Notes: generated from the letters alone by a model not told the origin. Shown: positions 16,692 through 25,455, counted from the first letter of the stretch. The stretch: DNA of 64,000 bases from Novilysobacter_A longmucuonensis (GCF_046600735.1 NZ_JBJMAW010000002.1:1-64000); one strand, 5' to 3'. Made by a program: numbers and translations.

Positions 16692-18935
16692 TCACAGCTG
16701 CATTTCCCACGCCAGTCGGAATCTTGGATGCGACGTCCTGTTGCGTTCCATGGTGAGCCGCCCTTGATCTGTCTGGTACGTGACGATGCTCGCGTCGTCG
16801 CGCGATAATGCATCGGCCACGCTGATGCGCAGAGTCGATCGTGGCGAAATCCGTCTGCGCATATACAGATCAAGATCCCGCTGCGGTGACGATCGCCGGA
16901 CTTCAAAAGCGTTCGCTTGGATGGCGCCGCCGCTGCGGTAGCCGAAGCTACCACCTGCCGACCACGGCCCGCCACCTGTCCAGTCTGCTGCCGCCGTCGC
17001 GACCAAGGCAGGCTGGCCCGGAATTCTGTCGTCCGGTCCGGGAACGCCGTCGATCGACGACCAGTGGCGCCCCGCACTGAACCGGAGTTCGAGATCCGGT
17101 GCCTCGGGCCACCATCTGCGCAACGGCGATCGCGCTTCGAACTCGACGCCAAGCACTCGCGCGCGCCCGCCGTTGACGGGCGTGCTGACCCAGCGCCCGT
17201 GTATCTGCCGTGTTTCGTCCAGGATCAGGTGATCGATGTCCTTGGCGTACATACCGATGCTGACGAGTGCGTTCTTGTCCCAGAACCGTTCATAGGTCAG
17301 GTCGAGCCCCAGCGCCAGCTCGGGACGTAATCCGGGATTCCCGCGATGGTCCGGGTTGAGCGGTCGGTTGTTCGTTGAGGTGAAGGGTCGTGCACTCAGC
17401 TGGCGTGGGCTTGGGGCGCGGTAGGTGCGCCCAAGGCCGACGCGCAGTCGGTCGTCAGCCGCGCTCGGCGGCTTCCACAGGGACTGCACGATGGGCGAGA
17501 AAATGGACCAGGCGGCCTGCGAATGGGCGGTTCCGCTTCCCTCGGCCATGGTGTCGATTCGTTCCCATCGGCCACCCAGGTAGAGCGCCCAGCCGGGCAG
17601 CACGCTCCAGTCGTCCTGCACGAAGGCCGCCACCCGTCTGACTCGTGTATCAAACGACAGATCGCTGACGGCGCGCGGCTTGTCCCCAAATGCCGCGAGA
17701 GTCTGGGTGCGCTGCTCGTATCGTCGATCGTCGCTTGCCTCCCAGCCCAGCTCGATGGTGTGAGCCCCACGGCGAGGAAACGCATGCTTCCCATTGCTCG
17801 CAATGTTGGCGACGCGCAGCCGGGCGTCGGTGACGTCGTCGAGGTTCAGCGCATTCTCCAAGTCAAAGCCTCGCTCGCGGAACCGGAACCGTTCGTGATT
17901 TCCACCAACGCTGACCTTGGCAGTCAGTGTTCCAGCGTGTTCGAAGGGCTGCGTCCAAGTAGCGTCCGTCCGCAGCTGGACGACGTCGATGCCGGTGAAC
18001 TGGCTATATCGCACATGCTCCAGTCCTTCTCCCATCTGCGTATCCCAACGGATGTTGGTGTGCTTGTCGTACGAGCTGGCATCGAAGAACACGTTGAGGG
18101 CGGCTGACGCACCGCTGACCAGGGTGCGGTTTACACCCGACGACAACGCGAGATTGTCGCGGTGCCCCTCTACGTGCAGCGCAGTCGAGCGCAGGAGGTT
18201 CCTTTCGCCGGCAGGCCCGACCCCGGTTTCGGTGCCGGCTTCCTCTATCAGGAACTCGCGACGGCCCGCCGCAATTGCCAGCCGATGGCCGCCGTATTCA
18301 GCGCGCCTGGAGCGCGCCCAGCTGACCGTAGGCTGCCACTGTCCATTGTTTGATCCAAGTCCGAGTGCCAGTTCCTCGGTGTCCGTTCTTGCGGACTTTG
18401 CCAGGATGATGTTGATCGTGCCTGCGATCGCCTCGCCCCGCAGATCCGCGGTGGTAGTGCGCAGGATGTCCACACGCTCTACCAGCGTGGGCGACAGAGC
18501 GCCGATGTCGAACCCGGCCGGTGCTGGCTGCCCATCAAGCAGGATCTGTGTGTAGCCCCCTCCGAGTCCGCGCAGCGATATCGCCCCGCCACCGCCGGGC
18601 GCACCCTCGCTGACGACGACGCCGGGTTGGCGCTTGAGGGCATCGGCCAGGCGGGTATCGCCGAACCGCGTCAACTGGGCACGATCGACCGTGGTACGGG
18701 CGGCGGTGTCCTCCTTGCGTGCGTCGTAGCGCTCGCCTGTGACTTTGACCGCGTCGAGGGTGGCGGTATCGTCCTTTGGTTGCTGCGGTGGATCCGTCGG
18801 CGCGATTGCAGGACTAGCCGCTGTGGCGTGGCAGAGTGGCGCCACGCTGGTGAAGACCAGGAGCGGCAGCAGGAGCGCTGAAAAGCGACTGCATGTACGG
18901 GCACGACTATGTGGCGCGTAGTACTGATCTGGCAT
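16692..18935 (-). CDS. TonB-dependent outer-membrane receptor
   Basis: The ATG at 18935 gives 747 residues with signal peptide SALLLPLLVFTSVAPLCHATA. A TonB-box-like stretch (DAVKVTGERYD) leads into the plug domain (about 75-180: GDTRLADALKRQPGVVVSEG, SLRGLGGGYTQILLDGQP, VERVDILRTTTADLRGEAIAGTINIIL). The rest is a beta-barrel with the typical C-terminal end RLAWEMQL. It imports a large substrate such as an iron or metal chelate or oligomer with TonB energy; the ligand is not evident. No Fur-box-like sequence was seen upstream. It lies between an M1 peptidase and the M56-M23 protein on the same strand, so peptide uptake is possible. Confidence 0.9.
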   Translation of the reverse strand: MPDQYYAPHSRARTCSRFSALLLPLLVFTSVAPLCHATAASPAIAPTDPPQQPKDDTATLDAVKVTGERYDARKEDTAARTTVDRAQLTRFGDTRLADALKRQPGVVVSEGAPGGGGAISLRGLGGGYTQILLDGQPAPAGFDIGALSPTLVERVDILRTTTADLRGEAIAGTINIILAKSARTDTEELALGLGSNNGQWQPTVSWARSRRAEYGGHRLAIAAGRREFLIEEAGTETGVGPAGERNLLRSTALHVEGHRDNLALSSGVNRTLVSGASAALNVFFDASSYDKHTNIRWDTQMGEGLEHVRYSQFTGIDVVQLRTDATWTQPFEHAGTLTAKVSVGGNHERFRFRERGFDLENALNLDDVTDARLRVANIASNGKHAFPRRGAHTIELGWEASDDRRYEQRTQTLAAFGDKPRAVSDLSFDTRVRRVAAFVQDDWSVLPGWALYLGGRWERIDTMAEGSGTAHSQAAWSIFSPIVQSLWKPPSAADDRLRVGLGRTYRAPSPRQLSARPFTSTNNRPLNPDHRGNPGLRPELALGLDLTYERFWDKNALVSIGMYAKDIDHLILDETRQIHGRWVSTPVNGGRARVLGVEFEARSPLRRWWPEAPDLELRFSAGRHWSSIDGVPGPDDRIPGQPALVATAAADWTGGGPWSAGGSFGYRSGGAIQANAFEVRRSSPQRDLDLYMRRRISPRSTLRISVADALSRDDASIVTYQTDQGRLTMERNRTSHPRFRLAWEMQL

Positions 18936-19062
18936 GGGAGAGTCCGTCCGGTAAATCCCGCCCGGTGACGGGCAAAAGGAGAGCGTCACGCCGCCGAGGG
19001 GGCGCGAACTTTGGTCAATCAATCGGCTTGTGCGGCAGGAATGCCGCGCGCGGTTTACCCGC

Positions 19063-20598
19063 TCATCGCAACAAAGGTCGCGGATCGACGCGCTGACCGT
19101 TGAGCAGCAACTCCATATGCAGGTGCGGCCCGGTCACCTTGCCTGTGGTGCCTACTCGACCAATCCGCTCTCCCGTGGCGACGCGATCGCCCACGGAGAC
19201 GTCGAATCGCGCGAGATGTGCATACAACGTCTGCCACCCGCCGCCGTGATCGAGTACGACCACCGTGCCGTACTCGGGGGAGTCCTGATACAAAGTGGTC
19301 GCCGCCACGACCAGGCCCGCCGCTGGAGCGTGGACTGCGGTCCCCGAGCGTCCACGGAAATCCACTCCGCGGTGTGGCCGGGTGCGGCCGCCAACCTCAC
19401 CAAAAACACCGGTGATTTCCGGGTCTTCGAGCGGGTAGTGGAACGTTGGCTCGGAAGCAGGCGTTGACGTTAAAGCCACAGTTGCGTGGCTCGGAACAGG
19501 GTTACGGCGTCGGTCTGTCGCCAAGCCTGCCAGCGCGGGTCCGGCCTGTTCGATCGTGACTGAGCTACGTCCGGGGGCCGCCACGCCGAACTGGGTTGCC
19601 GCGAGTACCGTTCCGGTCATCAGCGCGGTCCCGGCCAGCATGACGCGGACTGCGAAACGCGGAGTGCCTCGCGGATCGCCCTGGAGCATGTGGCGAATGC
19701 GGAGCTCATGAATGTCGATCTCCGCCGACGAGAACGCCGCTGAGGCTGCCATTGGTCTTTGGGTGGCCAGACGAAGGGTGCCCACGTACGCTTCCGCGCA
19801 CGCGCGCCGCGCATGGGGCTCGCCCGCGATCGCCTTCGCGTCGCAGCAGAGCTCTGCAGCCAGCTGCATCCGCTGAGCGATACGTGCAAGGAATGGATTG
19901 AACCAGAACACGGTCCGGATAAGTCGAATTGCCGCGGCGAGCTGCGGGTCTCGGGCAGCCAGATGGGCCGCCTCGTGACGTAACACCGTCCGGAGCTGGG
20001 CGTCCGACAGGTGGGCTGCGACCGCGGCGGGTATCAGGATCGCCGGCCGCGGCCAGCACACTGCAAACGGACTGACGGGTGCTTCGATTGATCGGGCCGC
20101 AATTCCGCGACGTGCAAGCCGGCGAACTTCATGACGGCTCAGCGGCCCGAGCTGCGAGGAATCGAGTGACGAGCTTTCCTGCACGAGCCCGTGTACCGAC
20201 CACACACCGCTAAGCCATCTGTACGTGCTGAGACCTGCCCCGGACAAATAGGCAAGCAGCAGCGACGACTTCAGTCCCGTATTTGACAACTCAGAAGCAG
20301 AGCCTTCTGCAGGCGCATCCACCAGGGCCGTAGACCAAGCGGCGAGATCGCCGACGGCGTCGCCCAATGGCAGGGCCATTGGCAGCGAACCGCTGCCTTC
20401 CACCCACAGCCACTGCAACGCCATGGCGATGCACGGCGGGATTACCGCGACGGCCCCTATCGTGATCCAGTAGCTGCGAGAGGCATCCGAGATGCGCAAG
20501 AAAGCGTGGACGTGCCGTCCGATCGTCCAGGCAAGGGCTCCGACCAGAAGACACGCAACGATATTTAAGACCCAAGGCCCGAGCGCCGGCAAATTCAT
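19063..20598 (-). CDS. BlaR1-like M56 membrane protease fused to an M23 (LytM) peptidoglycan endopeptidase domain
   Basis: A 511-residue two-domain protein. The N-terminal part (1-345) has about four membrane helices (7-28, 41-65, 108-125, 316-338) and the gluzincin centre H208-E-A-A-H212 with probable third ligand E249 (LAAELCCDAKAI), as in M56/BlaR1 sensors. The C-terminal part (about 395-511) is a complete LytM domain with zinc ligands H409 and D413 (HRGVDFRG), H461 (LYAHLA) and H492-L-H494 (PHLHMELLLN). A BlaR1 protein normally carries a penicillin-binding sensor here. The start overlaps the BlaI-family repressor gene by 4 bases, so the pair forms a repressor/protease module, presumably responding to cell-wall state. 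Confidence 0.9.
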   Translation of the reverse strand: MNLPALGPWVLNIVACLLVGALAWTIGRHVHAFLRISDASRSYWITIGAVAVIPPCIAMALQWLWVEGSGSLPMALPLGDAVGDLAAWSTALVDAPAEGSASELSNTGLKSSLLLAYLSGAGLSTYRWLSGVWSVHGLVQESSSLDSSQLGPLSRHEVRRLARRGIAARSIEAPVSPFAVCWPRPAILIPAAVAAHLSDAQLRTVLRHEAAHLAARDPQLAAAIRLIRTVFWFNPFLARIAQRMQLAAELCCDAKAIAGEPHARRACAEAYVGTLRLATQRPMAASAAFSSAEIDIHELRIRHMLQGDPRGTPRFAVRVMLAGTALMTGTVLAATQFGVAAPGRSSVTIEQAGPALAGLATDRRRNPVPSHATVALTSTPASEPTFHYPLEDPEITGVFGEVGGRTRPHRGVDFRGRSGTAVHAPAAGLVVAATTLYQDSPEYGTVVVLDHGGGWQTLYAHLARFDVSVGDRVATGERIGRVGTTGKVTGPHLHMELLLNGQRVDPRPLLR

Positions 20599-20972
20599 GG
20601 CTGTTCGTCCGCTTCCGGCGACTGCAATAGCGCTTCAAGCTGCTCGATTTCCCGCTCGCTCAAGAGGCGGCTGTCGGCAAACGCCTGGACAGGCAGCGGA
20701 CCCTCGATTTCGAGCACGCGCCGGGTAAAGTCCCGGCTCAACTCGGCAATCGTTGCAACTTTCCCCACTTGCGCCCGATAGACGTTCAGTCCGTGGTGTT
20801 TGGATTCCCCGACGAGTCCTTTCTCCACCATGCGCTCCAATGTCTTCCGCGTGGACGAATAGGACCAGTCCAATGCACTGGCCACGCCCTCATGCAGTTC
20901 GCGGGCACTGCACACCTCGTGCCGCCATAGGCACTTGAGCAACTCCAGCTCAGGGTTAGAGAGTCGAGTCAT
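20595..20972 (-). CDS. BlaI/MecI/CopY-family transcriptional repressor
   Basis: A 125-residue winged-helix repressor. Residues 1-75 carry the DNA-binding domain (NPELELLKCLWRHEVCSARELH, DWSYSSTRKTLERMVEKGLVG, a basic wing SKHHGLNVYRAQ). Residues 80-125 form the dimerisation helices (FTRRVLEIEGPL, LSEREIEQLEALL). In the BlaI family the repressor is cleaved or displaced when the partner M56 protease senses its inducer. The partner gene overlaps its 3' end by 4 bases, and a strong palindrome at 20989-21016 upstream of its start is the likely operator. Confidence 0.92.
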   Translation of the reverse strand: MTRLSNPELELLKCLWRHEVCSARELHEGVASALDWSYSSTRKTLERMVEKGLVGESKHHGLNVYRAQVGKVATIAELSRDFTRRVLEIEGPLPVQAFADSRLLSEREIEQLEALLQSPEADEQP

Positions 20973-20988
20973 TTGCTAGCCGGTTTGA

Positions 20989-21016
20989 ACATGTGTCGCA
21001 ACAGTACGACACATGT
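20989..21016. promoter_or_regulatory. Putative BlaI-family operator palindrome
   Basis: ACATGTGTCG (20989-20998) is exactly inverted as CGACACATGT (21007-21016) with an 8-base spacer, 17 bases upstream of the repressor's start codon. A partial further copy (ATGTCGCATACATG) follows. BlaI/MecI repressors bind dyads of ACA...TGT type, so this is the natural autoregulatory site for the repressor/M56-M23 pair. No other copy was noticed upstream of neighbouring genes. Confidence 0.6.
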
Positions 21017-21226
21017 CGCATACATGCAACCGGAAACGGTTGCCGGCGCGTAGGGACGTCAATGTCCGCTTTGGGTCGGAAGCTGCCCATCGCCCCAGCC
21101 CCCTTCCGCTCAATAGCGGACGATCAGTCTAGCGGGCGTCAGCGCCGCTCAACGCCCGAAACTGCACCGCCGTATCAACCCGCCACGTAAGCTTGAAGTC
21201 CCGTCTGGGCTTGAAAGGCTCCTAAG

Positions 21227-21460
21227 TCACCGCCGAGCAGCGGGTGCGCCGCCATGAGCAACGCGGCCTAACCAAGTTCTTATCTCTCCCAACCGCCATC
21301 GCAGCCGACGCACGCCCGGAACGGGTCTCGGCATGCCTGCGACTCGGCGCTGCTGAATCGTGACCGGGGCCAATCCCGTCATAGCAGCTACCTCATGCGG
21401 GCCAATCCACACGTGGTCGGGCAACAGTGAGAGGCTCACAAGTAGCTCGTAATCTCGCAT
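21227..21460 (-). CDS. AlpA/excisionase-like small helix-turn-helix protein
   Basis: The ATG at 21460 is preceded by AGGAGAACCTG, an excellent ribosome-binding site, giving 77 residues rather than the longer 86-residue frame. The sequence DHVWIGPHEVAAMTGLAPVTIQQRRVAG is a MerR/AlpA-type helix-turn-helix, followed by RLRWRLGEIRTWL, the usual wing and helix of AlpA-like regulators. Such proteins act as excisionases or activators of integrase genes in islands and prophages. It lies about 400 bases from the half-tRNA attachment site at 21868, which supports a recombination-directionality role. No integrase gene is intact nearby. Confidence 0.75.
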   Translation of the reverse strand: MRDYELLVSLSLLPDHVWIGPHEVAAMTGLAPVTIQQRRVAGMPRPVPGVRRLRWRLGEIRTWLGRVAHGGAPAARR

Positions 21461-21487
21461 CAGGTTCTCCTGGGTGGGAGAGGACAC

Positions 21488-21867
21488 TGCGACAGAGACC
21501 TTTGCAGCTGTGGGGAGATTTCGTCAATTCCGTGAATCGACCTCGCAGGGTTCACCAGTCAACACGTCTCCGCAGTCCCTCGCGACCGTCCCGAGAGATT
21601 GTCTTACCAGCCCTCGGCAGCTAGCGCTGGCCGTTAGACCTGAGGGGTCCTGGATCTGCCCGAACCGCGTCCGCTGAGGTGTACTTTCATGCAATGATTG
21701 GCCAGAACCACTGTGGCGCACGAGAGTTGAAGTGGCGGATTCTTGCCACAAATTTGCCACAATGCGCTTCGCGTTTGAGCTAAGGTGAGCTAAGCTCGGC
21801 TAACGCAACATGCTGATTTTCAAGCTCTATTTCGTAACCTTTTGAACAACAACGGCATTGGCACGGG
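21488..21867. other. Gene-free border of the island with tandem TTGCCACAA repeats
   Basis: No credible gene was found in this 380-base stretch. It contains two copies of TTGCCACAA (21743-21751 and 21754-21762) spaced by one helical turn. These could be arm-type binding sites for a tyrosine integrase or its excisionase next to the attachment core at 21868; this is inference from position. Confidence 0.35.
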
Positions 21868-21912
21868 TTCACACGGCAAGGGTCGCAGGTTCGAACCCTG
21901 CACCGCCCACCA
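21868..21912 (+). other. 3' half of a tRNA-Val(CAC) gene: probable island attachment site
   Basis: TTCACAC (anticodon loop with CAC), GGCA, GGGTC, then GCAGG-TTCGAAC-CCTGC (T arm), ACCGCCC, discriminator A and encoded CCA match the 3' half of a bacterial tRNA-Val. No matching 5' half (a GGGCGGT acceptor strand or a D arm) precedes it: the sequence upstream is unrelated. Integrases of the P4/ICE type recombine in anticodon or T loops and leave such a 3' fragment at the distal end of the element. A terminator follows at 21932, as expected downstream of the original tRNA. Confidence 0.75.
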
Positions 21913-21931
21913 GGCTGCAAGCGATCAGTGG

Positions 21932-21955
21932 AACCCGGCTCAGGCCGGGTTTTTT
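21932..21955 (+). terminator. Intrinsic terminator downstream of the tRNA-Val 3' fragment
   Basis: AACCCGG-CTCAGG-CCGGGTT stem-loop followed by a run of T. It would have ended the original tRNA transcript and marks the core-genome side of the attachment site. Confidence 0.75.
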
Positions 21956-22054
21956 GTAGGAGCGCCCCATGCCCATGGGAGCATGGGCGCGATGGAGTCC
22001 GGACAACCGCGCCTGTTTCCGGTGGGCGGTCGCGCCCATGGGGCGCTCCTACAA
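21954..22054. repeat. REP-like inverted pair, GTAGGAGCGCCCCATG type
   Basis: TTGTAGGAGCGCCCCATG...GGGCGCGA (21954-21992) faces TCGCGCCCATGGGGCGCTCCTACAA (22030-22054). It is a member of the dispersed GTAGGAGCG family in this window, located between the tRNA terminator and the arsC-like gene. Confidence 0.8.
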
Positions 22055-22068
22055 GTGGAGACGAATCG

Positions 22069-22419
22069 ATGACCTCAACCCGGCTGTACCACAATCCGCG
22101 GTGCTCGAAATCGCGTGCCGCGCTGGCGCTGCTGCGCGAGCGCGGGATCGAGCCGGAACTCATTGCCTATCTCGACGCACCGCCGTCGATCGCCGAGCTG
22201 CGCGAGCTGGTGGAGCGGCTCCAGCTGCCGGCACGCGCGCTGCTGCGGACCGGCGAGGAGCCCTACGCCACGCTGGGACTGGCCGATGAATCATTGGGCG
22301 ACGCTGCACTGATCGCCGCGATGCATGCGCATCCACGCCTGATCGAGCGGCCGGTGTTCGTGCACGCCGGCCGTGCGGTGATCGGGCGGCCGCCCGAGCG
22401 CGTGCTGGAGCTGCTTTAG
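22069..22419 (+). CDS. ArsC-family arsenate reductase-like protein (YfgD type)
   Basis: The ATG at 22069 follows GGAGACGAATCG and gives a 116-residue thioredoxin-fold protein. The catalytic Cys is in YHNPRCSKSRAAL (about C12), with ELIAYLDAPPSIAEL, the RALLRTGEEPY segment and the C-terminal RPVFVHAGRAVIGRPPERVLELL, all standard for glutaredoxin-dependent ArsC/YfgD proteins. No arsR, arsB or other resistance gene adjoins, so a housekeeping reductase role is as likely as arsenate resistance. It is the first core gene to the right of the attachment site. Confidence 0.9.
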   Translation: MTSTRLYHNPRCSKSRAALALLRERGIEPELIAYLDAPPSIAELRELVERLQLPARALLRTGEEPYATLGLADESLGDAALIAAMHAHPRLIERPVFVHAGRAVIGRPPERVLELL

Positions 22420-22465
22420 CGGCTATTGCGCCCCTGGAAAGCAAGGCCGGGAGAAAGGCCGGCGG

Positions 22466-24088
22466 CTAGATCACCTTGCTGTCGCGCATCGCCCGCACAT
22501 TGTCCGGCGGCGCGAACGAGTCGCTGCGCGAGACCGCCCAGAAAGCCTTGAACACCGCGTGCTCGGGCACGTGGCTGAGCAGTTCGCCGGGCTTGAGGAA
22601 ACGGTACAGCGCGGCCATCGAGCGCACTTCGGTGGGCGACACGCGACGCAGGATGTGCTCAGGCCCGACCTGCCGCGGATGCTCCAGGCCGGCCGCGCAC
22701 AGCAGGTCGCGCAGCGCGCGCAACGTGTTCTGGTGATAGTTGAAGACGCGGTCCGATTTGTCGACCACGTCCAGTTGCTTCCAGCGCTTGGGGTCCTGCG
22801 TGGCCACGCCGGTCGGGCAGTGGTCGGTGTGGCAGGTCTGGGCCTGGATGCAGCCGACCGCGAACATGTAGCCGCGGCCCGAGTTGCACCAGTCCGCCCC
22901 CATGGCCATGGTGCGGGCGATGTCGAACGCACTGGTGATGCGGCCGGCGGCGGCCAGGTGCACGCGATCGCGCAGGCCGAGTCCGACCAGCGTGTTGTGC
23001 ACCAGCATCAGGGCCTCGTGCATCGGCACGCCCACGTGGTCGATGAATTCCGCCGGCGATGCGCCGGTGCCGCCCTCGGCCCCGTCCACCACGATGAAGT
23101 CCGGCAACACGCCGGTCTCGTGCATGGCCTTGGCGATGCCGAACCACTCCCACGGATGGCCGATCGCCAGCTTGAAGCCGGTCGGTTTTCCGCCCGAGAG
23201 CCGGCGCAGGCGTGCGACGAACTCCAGCAGCCCGCAGGGATTGTTGAACTCGCCGTGTTGCGCCGGTGACACGCACTCCACCCATGGCGGCACGCCGCGC
23301 GTCAGCGCGATCTCCGGGGTCACCTTCGGCGCCGGCAACACGCCGCCGTGGCCGGGCTTGGCGCCCTGGGAAAGCTTGATCTCGATCATCTTGACCTGGG
23401 GGTCGGTGGCGTTCTCGACGAAACGCTCCTCGCTGAAGCGCCCGTCGTCATCGCGGCAGCCGAAGTAGCCGGAGCCGATTTCCCAGACCAGGTCGCCGCC
23501 GTGCTCGCGGTGGTACGGCGAGATCGAACCCTCGCCGGTGTCGTGATAAAAACCGCCGCGCTTCGCGCCCTTGTTCATCGCGCGGAGAGCGTTGGCCGAC
23601 AGCGAGCCGAAGCTCATCGCCGAGATGTTGAACACGCTGGCCGAGTACGGCTGCGCCTGCTCCTCGCCGACCACGAGGCGGAAATCATGCGGGCCGTGGA
23701 GCGCCGGGATCATCGAATGGTTGATCCACTCGTAATCGACGCCGTAGACATCGTGCAGCGTGCCGAACGGACGCGTGTCGATGACCGACTTGGAGCGCTG
23801 GTAGACCAGTGCCCGCTGCTGGCGCGAGAACGGCGTCTCGGCGGTGTCGGCCTCGATGAAGTACTGGCGCATCTCCGGGCCGATGGATTCCAGCCCATAG
23901 CGGAAATGCGCGAGGATCGGATAGTTGCGTCGCAGCGTGCTGCGCTTCTGCAGCAGGTCGCAGGTACCGACCACCGCCAGCGCGCCGGACAGCACCACCG
24001 CCCACCACCACGCCGGATTGAACAGCGCCAGCGTCAGGGCAGCGAGCGTGAGGATCAGGCTCAGGATGTAGACGGTGTATCGCGCCAT
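22466..24088 (-). CDS. FMN-binding glutamate synthase-family membrane protein
   Basis: From the ATG at 24088 the protein has 540 residues. Two N-terminal hydrophobic helices (about 5-25 and 27-45) anchor a glutamate-synthase FMN domain: NISAMSFGSLSANALRAMNKGA, DTGEGSISPYH, the QVKMIEIKLSQGAKPGHGG motif, VDGAEGGTGASP, and the iron-sulfur-type cysteines of GCIQAQTCHTDHCPTGVATQD. It resembles the GltB central domain without the amidotransferase part. These stand-alone proteins are flavoproteins of uncertain substrate. The longer frame start at 24229 would overlap the divergent repeat region and has no ribosome-binding site. Confidence 0.9.
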   Translation of the reverse strand: MARYTVYILSLILTLAALTLALFNPAWWWAVVLSGALAVVGTCDLLQKRSTLRRNYPILAHFRYGLESIGPEMRQYFIEADTAETPFSRQQRALVYQRSKSVIDTRPFGTLHDVYGVDYEWINHSMIPALHGPHDFRLVVGEEQAQPYSASVFNISAMSFGSLSANALRAMNKGAKRGGFYHDTGEGSISPYHREHGGDLVWEIGSGYFGCRDDDGRFSEERFVENATDPQVKMIEIKLSQGAKPGHGGVLPAPKVTPEIALTRGVPPWVECVSPAQHGEFNNPCGLLEFVARLRRLSGGKPTGFKLAIGHPWEWFGIAKAMHETGVLPDFIVVDGAEGGTGASPAEFIDHVGVPMHEALMLVHNTLVGLGLRDRVHLAAAGRITSAFDIARTMAMGADWCNSGRGYMFAVGCIQAQTCHTDHCPTGVATQDPKRWKQLDVVDKSDRVFNYHQNTLRALRDLLCAAGLEHPRQVGPEHILRRVSPTEVRSMAALYRFLKPGELLSHVPEHAVFKAFWAVSRSDSFAPPDNVRAMRDSKVI

Positions 24089-24225
24089 GCAGGTTCCGGT
24101 AAATCCAGCAGCGAATGAGGATACCGGGTCGGCAATTACGATGATGTTGAACCGGTCGGGTGGTCGTAGAGCCGGGCTTGCTCGGTTGCCTTTGTTTTTT
24201 CTCCTTCCCCTTGAAGGGGAGGGCC

Positions 24226-25455
24226 TCAATGAGTCGTGCGGGACTCCACGTGCGCGCCACCAACGTCAGCGCGCAGTTCCTCCAACACCCGCCGCCCGGC
24301 CCGGCCATCGGCCGGGGTGATTCCCAGGCGCTGCTTCTCCTGCTCGATCGCCGCGCGCGAAGCCGCACCGATGATGCCGTCGACCTGCCCGATGTCGTGA
24401 CCGCGGGCTAGCAACATCGCCTGCAGCTCGCGCCGGTCCTGCCGTGACAGCCCCGGATCGGATGTGGGCCATGCGGTGGCGAAACCGCCCTGCCCGCGCA
24501 GGCGATCGGACAGGTGCGCGATCGCCAACGCATAGCTCTCCGCGGCGTTGTAGGAATAGATGGCATCGAAGTTCTTGAAGACGAGGAAAGCCGGCCCCTC
24601 GCGCCCCGCCGGCAGCAGCAGTGCCGTCGGGGTGGAGGCCGGCAGATCGATCTGGTCGCCATCGATGCGCGTGATCCCGTGCTGTCGCCAGTAGCTCAGC
24701 GGCCGTCGGCTGGTGCGCCCCGACACCCGCGTGCCGAGGTCGTCCGGCAACCGCACCTCCAAACCCCAAGGCTCGCCGCTGCGCCAGCCCGAGCGTTCCA
24801 GGTAACGGGCAGTGGAGGCCAGCGCGTCGGGGATGCTGCCGACCAGGTCGCGGCGGCCGTCGCCGTCGAAATCCACCGCGATGCGCCGATAGGTCGACGG
24901 CATGAACTGGGTGTGCCCGAACGCGCCGGCCCACGAGCCCACCAGCGCGTCCGCGGCGATGTCGCCGGACTGCACGATCCGCAGCGTCTCAATGAGTTCG
25001 CCGCGGAAGAACGACTGGCGCCGCCCCATGCAAGACAACGTGGTCAGCGACGTCAACAGTGGCCGCTTGCCGAAGGTGTTGCCGAAGTCGCTCTCCACGC
25101 CCCACACCGCGACCACCGTTTCCGGCTCCACCCCGTATTCGGCCTCGACCCGGGCGAGCGTGTCCGCGTGGCGTCGCAGCATGTCGCGGCCGTCGTCGAC
25201 GCGTTCCTGATCGACCAGGCCGGCGAGGTAGCCCCAGATCGGGGTGGTGAACTCCGGTTGCGCATCGAGCAGTTCCAGCACCGATTCGTCAGGCGTCACC
25301 GGGCGGACATGGGTGTCGAAAGTCGCCGCGTCGATGCCTTCCGACAGCGCGTGCGCGCGCAGGCGGTCCAGGCACTGGTCGAACGTGGGTGCCGAGGCCG
25401 ATGTGTGCGCCGGGGCCGACAACATCAATGCGAGCAGCAGCTTGTTCAAGGTCAT
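24226..25455 (-). CDS. Lytic murein transglycosylase (MltB/SLT_2 family) with C-terminal peptidoglycan-binding domain
   Basis: A 409-residue exported enzyme that cleaves the MurNAc-GlcNAc bond to form 1,6-anhydro ends. The signal peptide ends near SASA. The SLT_2 domain (about 25-330) has the catalytic Glu in VVAVWGVESDFGNTFG (about E121), then SFFRGELIETLRI, GSWAGAFGHTQFMPSTY and FDAIYSYNAAESYALAI. Residues about 345-400 form a peptidoglycan-binding motif (LQAMLLARGHDIGQVDGIIGAASRAAIEQEKQRLG). No lipobox is seen, so it is probably a soluble periplasmic enzyme. It is separated by 66 bases from the small exported-protein gene upstream. Confidence 0.92.
   Translation of the reverse strand: MTLNKLLLALMLSAPAHTSASAPTFDQCLDRLRAHALSEGIDAATFDTHVRPVTPDESVLELLDAQPEFTTPIWGYLAGLVDQERVDDGRDMLRRHADTLARVEAEYGVEPETVVAVWGVESDFGNTFGKRPLLTSLTTLSCMGRRQSFFRGELIETLRIVQSGDIAADALVGSWAGAFGHTQFMPSTYRRIAVDFDGDGRRDLVGSIPDALASTARYLERSGWRSGEPWGLEVRLPDDLGTRVSGRTSRRPLSYWRQHGITRIDGDQIDLPASTPTALLLPAGREGPAFLVFKNFDAIYSYNAAESYALAIAHLSDRLRGQGGFATAWPTSDPGLSRQDRRELQAMLLARGHDIGQVDGIIGAASRAAIEQEKQRLGITPADGRAGRRVLEELRADVGGAHVESRTTH

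Noticed and set aside
21868..21912. A functional tRNA-Val gene
   Set aside because: Only the anticodon loop to CCA is present; no D arm or 5' acceptor strand precedes it.
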